From JADGRB01 sp963835825 (GTDB lineage Bacteria > Myxococcota_A > Polyangia > Fen-1088), in assembly GCA_963835825.1 (NCBI GenBank), contig CAWIGZ010000001.1, forward strand, positions 744,001 through 808,000: 64,000 nt of DNA, written 5' to 3'. Position 1 is the stretch's first letter. Every line of letters starts with the position of its first letter. Both the position numbers and the translations under genes were made by a program. Positions 43,835 through 52,228 of the stretch are shown in pieces. Below the pieces are notes generated by a model. That model was not told where the DNA came from and made no database searches. It saw only the letters and a list, made by a program, of their open reading frames with translations.

Positions 43835-44529
43835 ATGTCCACCAGGAGATCATCGCGGCGCGCGCCGGCTGACCCGGTGCGGTTTGCCGTCATCGGCCAG
43901 GGGTACTTCGCCCAGTCCGCGACCAAGCGCGTTCACGCCGGTGGTCCGCTGCGCGACGTGGGGATCTATTGCATCAATGCGGCCCGTTACCTGTTCCAGG
44001 ACGAGCCGACGGAGGCGATCGCGCTCAGCGCCAGGAAGGCGGGCGACGCCCGGTTCCGGGAGATCGACGAGCAGGTGGCGGCGCTCCTGCGCTTCCCCGG
44101 CGACCGGCTGGCGCAGCTGACGTGCAGCTTCGGCGCCTACGGACAGTCGGCGTTCACGGTGGTCGGGACCAAGGGGATCTGCGGCTCAGCCCGGCGTTCA
44201 ACATGTCGGACCTGGTGCTGGAGGTCGAGGTCGACGGCAAGACCAAGCAGAAGAAGTTCAAGAAGCGCGATCAGGTCGCGCCCGAGCTGGACGAGCTGGC
44301 GGCCTGCATCCGCGAGGACCGCGACCCCGAGCCGTCAGGCCGCGAGGGGCTGGCCGACTTGCGCGTGATCGAGGCGATCGAAGCGTCGGCGCGCAACCGC
44401 GGGCGCATCGAGGTGAGCCGCGTGTTCCCCGAGCGGCGGCCGTCGATCGGGCAGGCGCGGCGCCGGCCGCCGCACGGGCGGGCCGAGACGATCAACGTCC
44501 GGAGCCCGAGCCAACAAAGAAGTTCCTGA
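43835..44529 (+). pseudogene. Gfo/Idh/MocA oxidoreductase with internal deletion and frameshift
   Basis: The N terminus VRFAVIGQGYFAQSA is the NAD(P)-binding start of a Gfo/Idh/MocA enzyme. Within ten residues the sequence jumps to GGPLRDVGIYCINAARYLF, which in the family lies about 140-150 residues later. Most of the Rossmann domain and the catalytic EKP motif are therefore absent. Near 44175 a G is missing from a G run; the frame resumes at DLRLSPAFNMSDLVLEVEVDG and ends at 44529. The total is about 231 residues instead of about 350. This looks like a decayed gene or a collapsed assembly. The product is unlikely to be an active dehydrogenase as shown. Confidence 0.7.
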
Positions 44530-44878
44530 CCGCCATCCGCTTGCCGTCCGGCCCGAACAGCTCGACGGTGTAGGCGCCGACCTCCAGCCGGTGCTGCGAC
44601 CAGGTTCGCCACTGCCGGTCGTCGCCGATCGGCATGTAGTGGCGCGCCACCTCGACGCCGTCGTGGGTCCAGACGTGCTCGATGAAGCCGGCGCCGTGTC
44701 CCGACACCTCGCTGTGGGCGTAGACCTCCTCGCCGGGCGCGAAGCTCTCGCCGGCGCGCGCGGCGGCGGCCAGCTCGCGGTTGATGATCCGGCGGCCGAT
44801 CTCCAGCGTCGCGGCGGGAAAGGCGAACCGTTCGCCCGGAAAGGCCCGGGCGGCCATGATGAACTCGAGTCCGGTCAT
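44492..44878 (-). CDS. DUF2914-like protein
   Basis: This is a 128-residue protein that resembles the DUF2914 beta domain: FIEHVWTHDGVEVARHYMPIG, RQWRTWSQHRLEVGAYTVELFGPDGKR and a closing NFFVGSGSGR. The N-terminal part is GEEVYAHSEVSGHG. No signal peptide is evident. The gene overlaps the tail of the preceding convergent gene by 38 bases. DUF2914 domains occur in envelope proteins but their role is unknown. Confidence 0.6.
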   Translation of the reverse strand: MTGLEFIMAARAFPGERFAFPAATLEIGRRIINRELAAAARAGESFAPGEEVYAHSEVSGHGAGFIEHVWTHDGVEVARHYMPIGDDRQWRTWSQHRLEVGAYTVELFGPDGKRMAVRNFFVGSGSGR

Positions 44879-44970
44879 GGCCGAGGGGGAGTGCAGCTCT
44901 CGTGCCGGATGGAGCGTTCCGGCCCGGGCGGGCGGGGCCCGGTTCGCGGCACCGTCGTCTATGTTTTGAA

Positions 44971-44992
44971 TATCGATTCTACATAAACGATA
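44971..44992. promoter_or_regulatory. AT-rich promoter-like stretch with short dyad
   Basis: TATCG and CGATA flank a 12-base AT-rich core in an otherwise GC-rich region between the MATE gene end and the DUF2914 gene start. It may contain the DUF2914 promoter. Confidence 0.3.
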
Positions 44993-45001
44993 AGCCCTGG
45001 G

Positions 45002-46444
45002 CTACAGCTTCACGGTCTTCCAGCGGCCCCGGCGGAACAGCGTGATCGAGACGACGGCCACGGCGGAGAAGGCGGCCGTGATCGCCACGTAGATCCCGGT
45101 CGGGCCGAGCGAGAGGCCGCGGGCCAGCAGCAGCGCCAGCGGGATCTCCCCCAGCCAGAAGCAGCCGAGGTTGATGGCCGTCGGCGTGCGGGTGTCCCCG
45201 GCGCCGTTGAACGCCTGCGTGACGACCATCCCGTAGGCGTAAAACGCGAAGCCGGACGCGACGATGCGCAGGCAGCGGCCCCCCTGGGCCACGACGGCCG
45301 GATCGGGCGTGAACAGGCGGACCACCATGTCGCCGAACAGCACCAGCAAGAGGCCGACGATGCCGAGAAAGACGAAGTTGTAGAACGCCGCTCTCCAGAC
45401 GGCCGATTCGGCCCGCGCCGGGTTCCCCGCGCCGAGGTTCTGTCCCACCAGCGTCGCCGCCGCGTTGCCGAGCCCCCAGGACGGCAAGAGCATGAACATC
45501 ACCACCCGCATGGCGATCGTGTAGCCGGCCAGCGGCACACTGCCGAAGGCGGCCAGAATCTTCACCAGGCCGATCCAGCTGGTGAACCCGATCAGCGTCT
45601 GGACGATGCCGTTCTTGGCCAGCCGGAAGATCGTTCGCATCGTTTCGGGATCGATGCGCAGCTGCGCGCGCCGCACCCGGAGGCGCCCCTGGCCGCGGGC
45701 GAGCGCCCGCAACAGGAAGAGCACGCCGATGCTGCGGCCGATGGTGGTCGCCACCGCCGCGCCGGTGACGCCGAGCCGCGGGAACGGCCCCAGGCCGAAC
45801 ACGAACAGAGGCCCGAGCAGGATGTTGATCCCGTTCGCCAGCCAGAGCGCGCGCATGGTGATGGCGGCGTCGCCGGCGCCGCGGAAGCTGGCGTTGATCA
45901 GGAAGAGCAACAGGACGGTGACGTCGCCGGCCAGCATGAGGCGCGCGTACCCGGAGCCGACCGCCATCACCGCCGGCGACGCGCCCATCGCCGCCAGCAG
46001 GGCCGGCGCGAAGAGCCCGCCCAGGAGGCCGACCACCGCCGCCAGCCCGAGGCCGATGAAGATCGCCTGCGCGGCGGCCCGCCCGGCGCCCTCGTGATCC
46101 TTGGCGCCGATCCGGCGTGACACCACGGCGCCGACGCCCATCGCCATCCCCATGCCGACGGCGTAGAGGATGGTCAGCAACGTCTCCGTCAGGCCGACGG
46201 CCGCGACGGCGTCGGCCCCCAGCTTGGAGACCCAGAAGATGTCGGCGATGGCGAACACCGACTCCATCACCATCTCCAGCACCATCGGGACGGCCAGCAG
46301 GACGATGGCGCGCGAAAGCGGCATCGCGGTCAGATCGCGACGCGAGCCGCCCAGCGCCTCGCGCACGAGCGGCCAGAGCCGCTCTTCTTGGGCGACGGCG
46401 CCGGCGGCATCCAATTCGGACTGTTCGATCTGCGTGCTGGTCAT
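45002..46444 (-). CDS. MATE family efflux transporter
   Basis: This is a 480-residue protein with twelve membrane helices. The family pattern is clear: PLSRAIVLLAVPMVLEMVMESVFAIADIFWVSKLGADAVAAVGL near residue 41, NASFRGAGDAAITMRAL near 190, LVGQNLGAGNPARAESAV near 338 and TQAFNGAGDTRTPTAIN near 408. Such carriers export cationic drugs or metabolites using proton or sodium gradients; substrates cannot be predicted. GGAGAGAG upstream of the ATG serves as ribosome site. Confidence 0.92.
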   Translation of the reverse strand: MTSTQIEQSELDAAGAVAQEERLWPLVREALGGSRRDLTAMPLSRAIVLLAVPMVLEMVMESVFAIADIFWVSKLGADAVAAVGLTETLLTILYAVGMGMAMGVGAVVSRRIGAKDHEGAGRAAAQAIFIGLGLAAVVGLLGGLFAPALLAAMGASPAVMAVGSGYARLMLAGDVTVLLLFLINASFRGAGDAAITMRALWLANGINILLGPLFVFGLGPFPRLGVTGAAVATTIGRSIGVLFLLRALARGQGRLRVRRAQLRIDPETMRTIFRLAKNGIVQTLIGFTSWIGLVKILAAFGSVPLAGYTIAMRVVMFMLLPSWGLGNAAATLVGQNLGAGNPARAESAVWRAAFYNFVFLGIVGLLLVLFGDMVVRLFTPDPAVVAQGGRCLRIVASGFAFYAYGMVVTQAFNGAGDTRTPTAINLGCFWLGEIPLALLLARGLSLGPTGIYVAITAAFSAVAVVSITLFRRGRWKTVKL

Positions 46445-46679
46445 CGGGCTCTCTCCGGTGCTGCGCCGGCGGGAGGAGCCACAGATCGTCAGCGACGGAC
46501 TTTGACGATCCCTGGCCCATCCGGCCGGGGTCGTCGTCCGCGAGTGCTACCCGCGCAGGACCCGGCCGGCGCCGTCGACGACGGCGCGCGGGAACGGAAT
46601 GATGGCGGGGTGCTTGCTCATGGCTGAAGGAGAAAAATACGCGGCTGACCCGCGGATGACAACCGGCAACTTCGCGGGC

Positions 46680-47228
46680 TCATCCGGCGCCGGCGGTGAC
46701 GTCACCTGGCACCAGGTCGAGCGCCACCGCCGCCCCGTGGACGACCGCGGCGATCCGGACGGCGTCGTGGACCTGATCCTCCGAGAGCCCCCCGCCGAGG
46801 ACCACCTTCTCGTGCGACTTCAGGCAGCTCTCGCAGCCGTTGATCGCGCTCACCGCCAGGCAGAACAGCTCGAAGTCGACCTTGCTGGCGGCCGGCTTGG
46901 CGATGCGGTTCATTCGCAGGCGGGCCGGCTTCTCCGAGTAGACGTCGCGCCCGATGAGGTGGCGGAACCGGTAGTAGACGTTGTTCATCCCCATCAGCGC
47001 GGCGGCGGCGATGGCGTCGTCGACCACGGCCGGTTCGACGCTGCCGCGGGCGTCGGTCAGGACCGCGTTTCGCAGGAGGGGGTTGCGCGAAGCGACGGCT
47101 GCGGCGACGGCCGTCCCCCAGCGCTGGGCCGGCGACAGGCTGCTCTCGGCCAGCACCGATTGCAGGTTCAGCTTCAGGTCGCGGGCGGCGTCCGGGATGG
47201 CGTCCCGCAGCTCGTCGAGCGCGGACAT
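46680..47228 (-). CDS. ahpD: Alkyl hydroperoxide reductase AhpD-type
   Basis: This is a 182-residue carboxymuconolactone-decarboxylase-fold protein. The active-site motif NGCESCLKSHE (CxxC with following His) is near residue 131, and MGMNNVYYRFRHLIG near 80 is typical of AhpD. In mycobacteria AhpD reduces AhpC through a lipoyl adaptor. It starts two bases after the ahpC stop, so the two are one operon under probable OxyR control. Confidence 0.92.
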   Translation of the reverse strand: MSALDELRDAIPDAARDLKLNLQSVLAESSLSPAQRWGTAVAAAVASRNPLLRNAVLTDARGSVEPAVVDDAIAAAALMGMNNVYYRFRHLIGRDVYSEKPARLRMNRIAKPAASKVDFELFCLAVSAINGCESCLKSHEKVVLGGGLSEDQVHDAVRIAAVVHGAAVALDLVPGDVTAGAG

Positions 47229-47230
47229 GG

Positions 47231-47770
47231 TCAGACCACCTGCAGCGTCGGCTGGCCCTTTTGCCAGTTGCAGGGGCAGAGCTCGTCGGTCTGGAGGGCG
47301 TCGAGCACGCGCACCACCTCGTCGACGTTGCGGCCGACGTCGAGGTCGGTGACCGACACGAAGCGGATCACGTTCTCCGGATCGACGATGAAGGTGGCCC
47401 GCATCGCGACCCCCTCGGTCGGGTGCAGGATGCCGAGCGCGTTCGACAGATCGTGCTTGATGTCCGAGAGCATGGGGAACGGCAGGTCCTTGAGATCGGG
47501 GTGGCTCTTGCGCCAGGCCACGTGCACGAACTCGTTGTCGGTGCTGACGCCCAGCACCTGCGCGTCGCGGTCCAGGAAGTCGCGGTTCTTCTTCCCGAAC
47601 GCGGCGATCTCCGTCGGACAGACGAAGGTGAAGTCCTTGGGCCAGAAGAAGACGACCTTCCACTTGCCCGGGTACTCGTCGCTGGTGACGTCCTGGAACT
47701 CCTTGCCCTTCTCCAGGCTGACGGCCGCCTTCAGTTTGAACGCTGGGAACTTGTCTCCGATGGTCAACAT
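47231..47770 (-). CDS. ahpC: Peroxiredoxin AhpC
   Basis: This is a 179-residue typical peroxiredoxin. The peroxidatic Cys is in FWPKDFTFVCPTEIAAF near residue 51 and the resolving Cys in DELCPCNWQKG near 167. It reduces peroxides and is recycled by AhpD, encoded downstream. AAGGAGG lies eight bases before the ATG at 47770. The divergent gene is oxyR, the classical arrangement for peroxide control. Confidence 0.95.
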   Translation of the reverse strand: MLTIGDKFPAFKLKAAVSLEKGKEFQDVTSDEYPGKWKVVFFWPKDFTFVCPTEIAAFGKKNRDFLDRDAQVLGVSTDNEFVHVAWRKSHPDLKDLPFPMLSDIKHDLSNALGILHPTEGVAMRATFIVDPENVIRFVSVTDLDVGRNVDEVVRVLDALQTDELCPCNWQKGQPTLQVV

Positions 47771-47820
47771 GTGTGTGCCTCCTTGGTCCCTACCTTGGGG
47801 CCCGGTGGCTGATAGAGCCA

Positions 47821-47857
47821 AGACAAGCTTTGTATCCATGTCATAGTCTTTGCCTAT
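47821..47857. promoter_or_regulatory. Candidate OxyR operator between ahpC and oxyR
   Basis: Four tetranucleotides at 11-bp spacing (AGAC, GTAT, ATAG, CTAT) fit the OxyR pattern; the last two are perfect (ATAG, seven bases, CTAT). The site overlaps the oxyR ATG at 47856, so it may repress oxyR while activating ahpC. Confidence 0.5.
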
Positions 47858-48854
47858 GGCGGCGAAGCGCCTGGCCCCGCACCCCTTCAGCATCCGGCAG
47901 CTGCAATATGCGGTCGCGGTGGCGGACGCGCGCAGCTTTCGCAAGGCGGCCGCGCTGTGCGGGGTGTCGCAGCCGTCGCTGAGCGCGCAGCTGGCCCAGC
48001 TGGAGTCGGCGCTGGGCGTGCGCCTCTTCGAGCGCGACCGGCGCCGCGTGCTGCCGACCCCGGCGGGCGACGAGGTGGTCGCCCGCGCCCGGCGCCTGCT
48101 GGCGGAGACCGACGATCTGGCGGACGCGGCCCGACGTCTCGGCGACCCACGCACGGCCCGGTTGCGCCTCGGCGTCATCCCCACGATCTCTCCCTATCTG
48201 TTGCCGCGCATCGTGCCGGCGCTCCGCCGGGCCCAGCCGGGGCTGGTCGTCCGCTGGACGGAAGAGAAGACCGACGTCCTCGTGCGGGCGGTCGAGGAGG
48301 GGGCGCTCGAGGGGGCGCTGCTGGCGCTGGAGGCGGACCTCGGCGATCTGGCCCGCGAGCCGGTGGGGCGCGATCCGTTCATGCTGGCGACCCCGCGCGC
48401 CCACCCGCTCGGGCGGTCGACGTCGCCGGCCGAGATGAGCGAGCTCCGCGGCGCCGACGTGCTGCTGCTCGACGACGGGCACTGTCTGCGCGATCAGGCG
48501 CTGGCCGTCTGTGCCCACGCCCGCACGCACGAGCTCGACTTCCGGGCCACCAGCCTCACGACGCTGGCGCAGATGGTCGCGGCCGGCGCCGGTGTCACGC
48601 TGCTGCCCCGGCTGGCGGTGGCCACCGAGAGCCGGCACGCCGCGCTGGCCATCCGGCCCCTGGCCGACGCGCGGGCCTTCCGGACGCTCGGGCTCTGCTG
48701 GCGCCGGTCCTCGCCGTTCGCGCCCATGCTGAGCCAGATCGCCGCGCTGATTCGGGAGCTCCCGGGAGAGCCGTCCCCGGCGGGGGTGAAGCCGCGCCGT
48801 CGCGGCCGGGCCCGAGCCCGGGATGGGCGCGTCGACCTGGATCAGCGCGGGTGA
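47856..48854 (+). CDS. oxyR: Hydrogen-peroxide-sensing regulator OxyR
   Basis: This is a 332-residue LysR-type regulator. Its helix-turn-helix is SFRKAAALCGVSQPSLSAQLAQLESALG. The sensor holds LDDGHCLRDQALAVC, the two redox cysteines nine positions apart, as Cys199/Cys208 of E. coli OxyR. The fold continues to SLTTLAQMVAAGAGVTLLP. A long Arg-rich tail (PRRRGRARARDG) is unusual. Divergence from ahpCD supports the call. An ATG six bases upstream (47850) is also possible. The 3' end overlaps the convergent BrkB gene by 13 bases. Confidence 0.93.
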   Translation: MAAKRLAPHPFSIRQLQYAVAVADARSFRKAAALCGVSQPSLSAQLAQLESALGVRLFERDRRRVLPTPAGDEVVARARRLLAETDDLADAARRLGDPRTARLRLGVIPTISPYLLPRIVPALRRAQPGLVVRWTEEKTDVLVRAVEEGALEGALLALEADLGDLAREPVGRDPFMLATPRAHPLGRSTSPAEMSELRGADVLLLDDGHCLRDQALAVCAHARTHELDFRATSLTTLAQMVAAGAGVTLLPRLAVATESRHAALAIRPLADARAFRTLGLCWRRSSPFAPMLSQIAALIRELPGEPSPAGVKPRRRGRARARDGRVDLDQRG

Positions 48855-49909
48855 TCTGCCGAGGGCGAGCGGGGCGGATTCGCGCCGGCCGCCGAGGGAG
48901 CCCCGGTCGGGGGCGTACCGCCGGCCGCGGTCTCACTGTCGCTCTCGCCGACGTCGGCGCGCTTGGCGGCGCCGGGGGGCATGGCGGTCGGACGTTGGTC
49001 CGGCGGCGGCGGCGCCTCATCCGCCGCGCGGGCCCCGGAGGCCTTCCCCTCGTCGGAGGCGGCCTCCAAGATGGCGTTGATCTCGCCGCCCATCATGAAG
49101 ATGAACCCGGTGATGTAGAACCAGGTCATCAGCAGGATGACGCCGCCGATCGATCCGAAGGTGACGTTGTAGCGGCCGAAGTGGCCGGCATATTCGGTGA
49201 ACCCCCAGGTCCCGAAAAGCCAGAACAGCGTCCCGATGACCGAGCCCGGCGTGATGAACCTGAACTTCTGCTCGACGTCGGGGAGCAGGTAGTAGCCGAC
49301 GGCGGCGCACGACATGATGAGTAGCGCCGTCACCGGCCAGCGCAGCCAACGCCAAATGAAGATGTAGACCGGCGCGATGTCCAGCTTGCCCGCCAGCCAG
49401 AGCCCGACGTCGCCGCCGGCGATGAGGCCGGCGATCCCGAACAGGACCAGCGCCGCGCCGCCGATGGTCAGCCCGAAGGCCAGCAGCTCGGTCCTCCACA
49501 ACGGCCGGGATTCCTTGACGTCATAGGCGAGGTTGAGGCCCTTGCGCACGGCGTCCACGCCGCGTGACGCGGAGTAGAGGGTGGCCGCCAACCCGATGGT
49601 CAGCAGGCGCGGGCGCGGCTGCCCCAAGAGGGCGTGCAGGTTCTTCTCGATGATGTCCATCGCCTGCGCCGGCAGGAGCGCATGCGCCCGCGACAGCAAG
49701 GTCTGCACGGAGACCTGAACCTTCGGAATGTAGGCGGCCAGCGTGGTGAGGAAGAAGAGAAACGGGAAGAGCGAATAGACGAAGTAGTAGCCGAGCACGG
49801 CGGCCGTGTCGGCGACGTTGTCGTTGTTGTACTCGCGGTAGATCTTCTTGAAGAAGTCCTTCCAACTGAGCCGGCCGTGCCAGAAAGATGCCCGCATCGC
49901 TTTCGCCAT
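48842..49909 (-). CDS. YihY/BrkB family membrane protein
   Basis: About 355 residues with six membrane helices. Family signatures are NVADTAAVLGYYFVYSLFPFLFFL near residue 32, TLYSASRGVDAVRKGLNLAYDV near 110 and TFGSIGGVILLMTWFYITGFIFMMGGEINAILE near 265. The group includes BrkB and the former RNase BN label (now considered wrong); transport of lipids or solutes has been proposed. A hydrophilic Pro/Ala/Asp tail of about 60 residues follows. The start may also be the ATG at 49897. Confidence 0.88.
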   Translation of the reverse strand: MAKAMRASFWHGRLSWKDFFKKIYREYNNDNVADTAAVLGYYFVYSLFPFLFFLTTLAAYIPKVQVSVQTLLSRAHALLPAQAMDIIEKNLHALLGQPRPRLLTIGLAATLYSASRGVDAVRKGLNLAYDVKESRPLWRTELLAFGLTIGGAALVLFGIAGLIAGGDVGLWLAGKLDIAPVYIFIWRWLRWPVTALLIMSCAAVGYYLLPDVEQKFRFITPGSVIGTLFWLFGTWGFTEYAGHFGRYNVTFGSIGGVILLMTWFYITGFIFMMGGEINAILEAASDEGKASGARAADEAPPPPDQRPTAMPPGAAKRADVGESDSETAAGGTPPTGAPSAAGANPPRSPSADHPR

Positions 49910-49966
49910 TGAACGTAGTGGCCGAGATCGGGCCGGCAAGCGTCGGAACGCCGCAGCTCGGCCGTT

Positions 49967-51040
49967 TCAGGGGGCCCGGGCGAGCACGACGTGATCGCTG
50001 AACGGCCGTTCGACGGCCCGGACGACGCGCCACCCGCAGCGGGCCGCCAGCGCCCGGAAGGCGGTCAACCCGCGGGGGCGGGTGGCCGCGCGGCTGGTCT
50101 CCCGGAGGCGCCGGATCGGTTCGTCGGCCCGGGTCACCGACCCGACCATGACGAAGTGAGACGGCGCCTCGTCCCGCAGACAGTCGAGGTTGGCCTCGAT
50201 CTCGGCGTCCGTCCCGTACTCGAACAGCGCCCCCTCCGATGAACCGGCGACCACCGCGGTGCCGATGCGCGCCGCCCGGAGGAGATCGCGCAGCGGGCCG
50301 GTCTCCGTCCAGTCGGTGCGGACGTGGCGGAGCTGGACGTCGAGCCCGTGCAGCGGGCCGCCCTCGGCGCGCAGCGCGGCGACGGCCCGCGCGCCGAAGG
50401 CCGGACCGTCGGCGTCCCGATCGAGCACGTCGATCTGGATGCGGCGGCCGTCGAGGACGTGAGGCCGATCGCGCCGCAGGACCAGGAGCGCGTTCAGGCT
50501 GTCCATCGCCGGGCCGCCCCCGATGTTCACCAGGCGCAGCGGGTGGCGCGGGCGCGCCTCCAGCGTGGGCGCGAGCGCGTCGGCCAGCAGCGTGGCCATG
50601 TCTGCCAGGCGCAGCCGGACGGCCATCACCGGCAGGGCGGCGGCGATGCGGCGATCGATGGGACGCGCGTAGGCGGCGCCGAGATTGTCGGGGCCCAGCT
50701 TCAGCAGATAGGTGCTCATGCCGCTGAGGAAGCTCCCCTCCGCACCCTGGATCCCGCGCGCCAGCACCGAGCCGCGCAGCATGAAGCGCAGCAGCGGTCG
50801 CCGCAGGAAGCGCGGCAGGCCGGCCAGCGGCGGCGGCTCTTTGACGAACCGCGCGACCTCGGCGGACAGCTCGGCGTCGGTCGGGGCCAGCGCGAAGGCC
50901 GGGTGGGTCACGTCGACGACCGCCAGCTCGAGCTCGTCTTTGGCGCCGCCGCCGGTTCGCCTCCCGTGGCCGGATTGGCCAAGGTGCCCGAGGGCGTACG
51001 AGACGCCGGGCTTCTTGTCTTTCTCCCGTCGGATGCTCAC
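49967..51040 (-). CDS. Putative SAM-dependent methyltransferase (LCM/polyketide-type)
   Basis: This is a 357-residue protein. The nucleotide-binding loop is LRLVNIGGGPAMDSLNALLVL (about residue 165) and the acidic strand IQIDVLDRDADGP follows. Later there is VVAGSSEGALFEYGTD and HFVMVGSVTRADEP. The early section (AYARPIDRRIAAALPVMAVRLRL) resembles LCM-like O-methyltransferases. Substrate unknown. The N terminus begins with a Lys/Arg-rich disordered stretch. Confidence 0.65.
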   Translation of the reverse strand: MSIRREKDKKPGVSYALGHLGQSGHGRRTGGGAKDELELAVVDVTHPAFALAPTDAELSAEVARFVKEPPPLAGLPRFLRRPLLRFMLRGSVLARGIQGAEGSFLSGMSTYLLKLGPDNLGAAYARPIDRRIAAALPVMAVRLRLADMATLLADALAPTLEARPRHPLRLVNIGGGPAMDSLNALLVLRRDRPHVLDGRRIQIDVLDRDADGPAFGARAVAALRAEGGPLHGLDVQLRHVRTDWTETGPLRDLLRAARIGTAVVAGSSEGALFEYGTDAEIEANLDCLRDEAPSHFVMVGSVTRADEPIRRLRETSRAATRPRGLTAFRALAARCGWRVVRAVERPFSDHVVLARAP

Positions 51041-51085
51041 TCAGGATCAATACACACGAACGCGCGCGGCGTCTGTCGCTCGGCT

Positions 51086-51091
51086 TACAAT
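51086..51091 (+). promoter_or_regulatory. Putative -10 element of a leaderless transcript
   Basis: TACAAT lies eight bases before the ATG at 51100. No Shine-Dalgarno was seen. It would start the MORN-zapA message at the start codon. Confidence 0.4.
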
Positions 51092-51099
51092 GACGAGCG

Positions 51100-51876
51100 A
51101 TGCGAAGCCGGCCGCTCGCCTTGGTCGTTGCGTGCGTGCTCGCCGCCGGCGGCGGCTGCGTGTCGGGGCGCACCACCTGTCCGCTCGGGACGGCGCTGGC
51201 GCGGCAGATCTTTTCGGGCGGCGCCGAGGCGGAGTGGTGCCGGCGCCCCGACGGCGCGCGACAGGGGCCGGAGACCCGCTTCTACGAGAGCGGCGCCGAG
51301 CTGGCGAGCGGCGGCTACGTCGACGGCGCGCAGAGCGGCGTCTGGCGCTATCGCTTCAACGACGGCCGCAACTGGCGCGCCGAGCGGTGGGACGACGGCG
51401 AGCTCATTCAGTGGACCGTCGATCCCGCCGTCGCCCGCCTCGGCCCCGGCGAGCTGGAGGCGCTCGGCCCGACCAGCTCCGGCATCATCAAGCTCGCCTC
51501 GCACGATCCGATCCCCGGCCGGGAGACGCGCGAGGCGCGCGAGACGACGTTCGTTTCGCGGTTTCCCGGCGGGCGCCCGCAGGTGGCCGGGAGCTATGAC
51601 GCCGCCGGGCTTCGCACGGGCGTCTGGCGGTTCTGGTTCGAGGACGGGCGTCCGGCTCGCGAGCTCGAGTTCCTCGACGGCGTGCGCGAGCGCGCCGCGC
51701 GCGCCTGGCACCCGAACGGGTCGCCGGCGGCCGACGGGAATTATGTCGCTGGTCGGCGCGAGGGACGCTGGCAGTTCTGGGACCAGCGCGGCCAGCTCAC
51801 CGGGGAGATCTTCTACCGGGATGGCGTGCGTGTCTCGGCGGGGAGCGCCGGTGGTATGCTGCCGCACGAGCCATGA
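51100..51876 (+). CDS. MORN/YwqK-repeat lipoprotein
   Basis: This is a 258-residue lipoprotein (signal LALVVACVLAAGGGC). Several MORN-like repeats are visible: GPETRFYESGAELASGGYVDG with SGVWRYRF, RPQVAGSYDAAGLRTGVWRFWFEDG, ARAWHPNGSPAADGNYVAGRREGRWQFWD and GQLTGEIFYRDG. Such beta repeats form an extended surface and are common in myxobacterial lipoproteins; binding partners are unknown. The TGA stop overlaps the zapA start (ATGA). Confidence 0.82.
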   Translation: MRSRPLALVVACVLAAGGGCVSGRTTCPLGTALARQIFSGGAEAEWCRRPDGARQGPETRFYESGAELASGGYVDGAQSGVWRYRFNDGRNWRAERWDDGELIQWTVDPAVARLGPGELEALGPTSSGIIKLASHDPIPGRETREARETTFVSRFPGGRPQVAGSYDAAGLRTGVWRFWFEDGRPARELEFLDGVRERAARAWHPNGSPAADGNYVAGRREGRWQFWDQRGQLTGEIFYRDGVRVSAGSAGGMLPHEP

Positions 51877-52157
51877 AGCATTCGGTGACGGTGCAGATCG
51901 CGGGTGTCCGGTACGCGCTCAAGACCGACGAGGACGATCGGTGGGTGAAGGCGGTGGCGGCGCTGGTCGACGAGCGCTTCCGCGACGTCCAGAAGAAGAC
52001 GCGCACGCCCGACACCCAGGCGGTGGCCATGCTGACCGCGCTCCAGATCGCCGAGGAGCTTTTTCGTGAACGGCGCGAGACCAGTGAACTGCGGAAGAAG
52101 ATTCGTGAAAAGAGTCAGTCGCTGCTTGACTGCCTGACGCACGAAGCGCGAGTATGA
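51873..52157 (+). CDS. zapA: Cell division protein ZapA
   Basis: This is a 94-residue ZapA-like protein that bundles FtsZ filaments at mid-cell. It shows the N-terminal strands VTVQIAGVRYALKTDEDD, the helix VAALVDERFRDVQKKT and a coiled coil near LQIAEELFRERRETSELRKK. Length and the position next to the fau gene match the usual arrangement. The overlap with the MORN gene suggests co-expression. The 71-base gap to the next gene is too short to hold 6S RNA. Confidence 0.88.
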   Translation: MKHSVTVQIAGVRYALKTDEDDRWVKAVAALVDERFRDVQKKTRTPDTQAVAMLTALQIAEELFRERRETSELRKKIREKSQSLLDCLTHEARV

Positions 52158-52195
52158 ACCCCGATTGATCGTTCCGGTCTGCCGCGTCCAGCGTC

Positions 52196-52202
52196 TATAA
52201 AT
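52196..52202 (+). promoter_or_regulatory. Possible -10 element upstream of the folate ligase gene
   Basis: TATAAAT lies 26 bases before the ATG at 52229, within the short inverted repeat TCTAT-AA-ATAGA. No good -35 is seen. Confidence 0.35.
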
Positions 52203-52228
52203 AGAGTACCGGGACCCATCACTCGACG

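Noticed and set aside
46445..46679. A small gene between the MATE and ahpD genes
   Set aside because: Open frames here lack ribosome sites and recognisable protein features; the 235 bases look intergenic.
52158..52228. 6S RNA between zapA and fau
   Set aside because: Only 71 bases, too short for the usual length of about 180 bases, and no long imperfect hairpin is visible.
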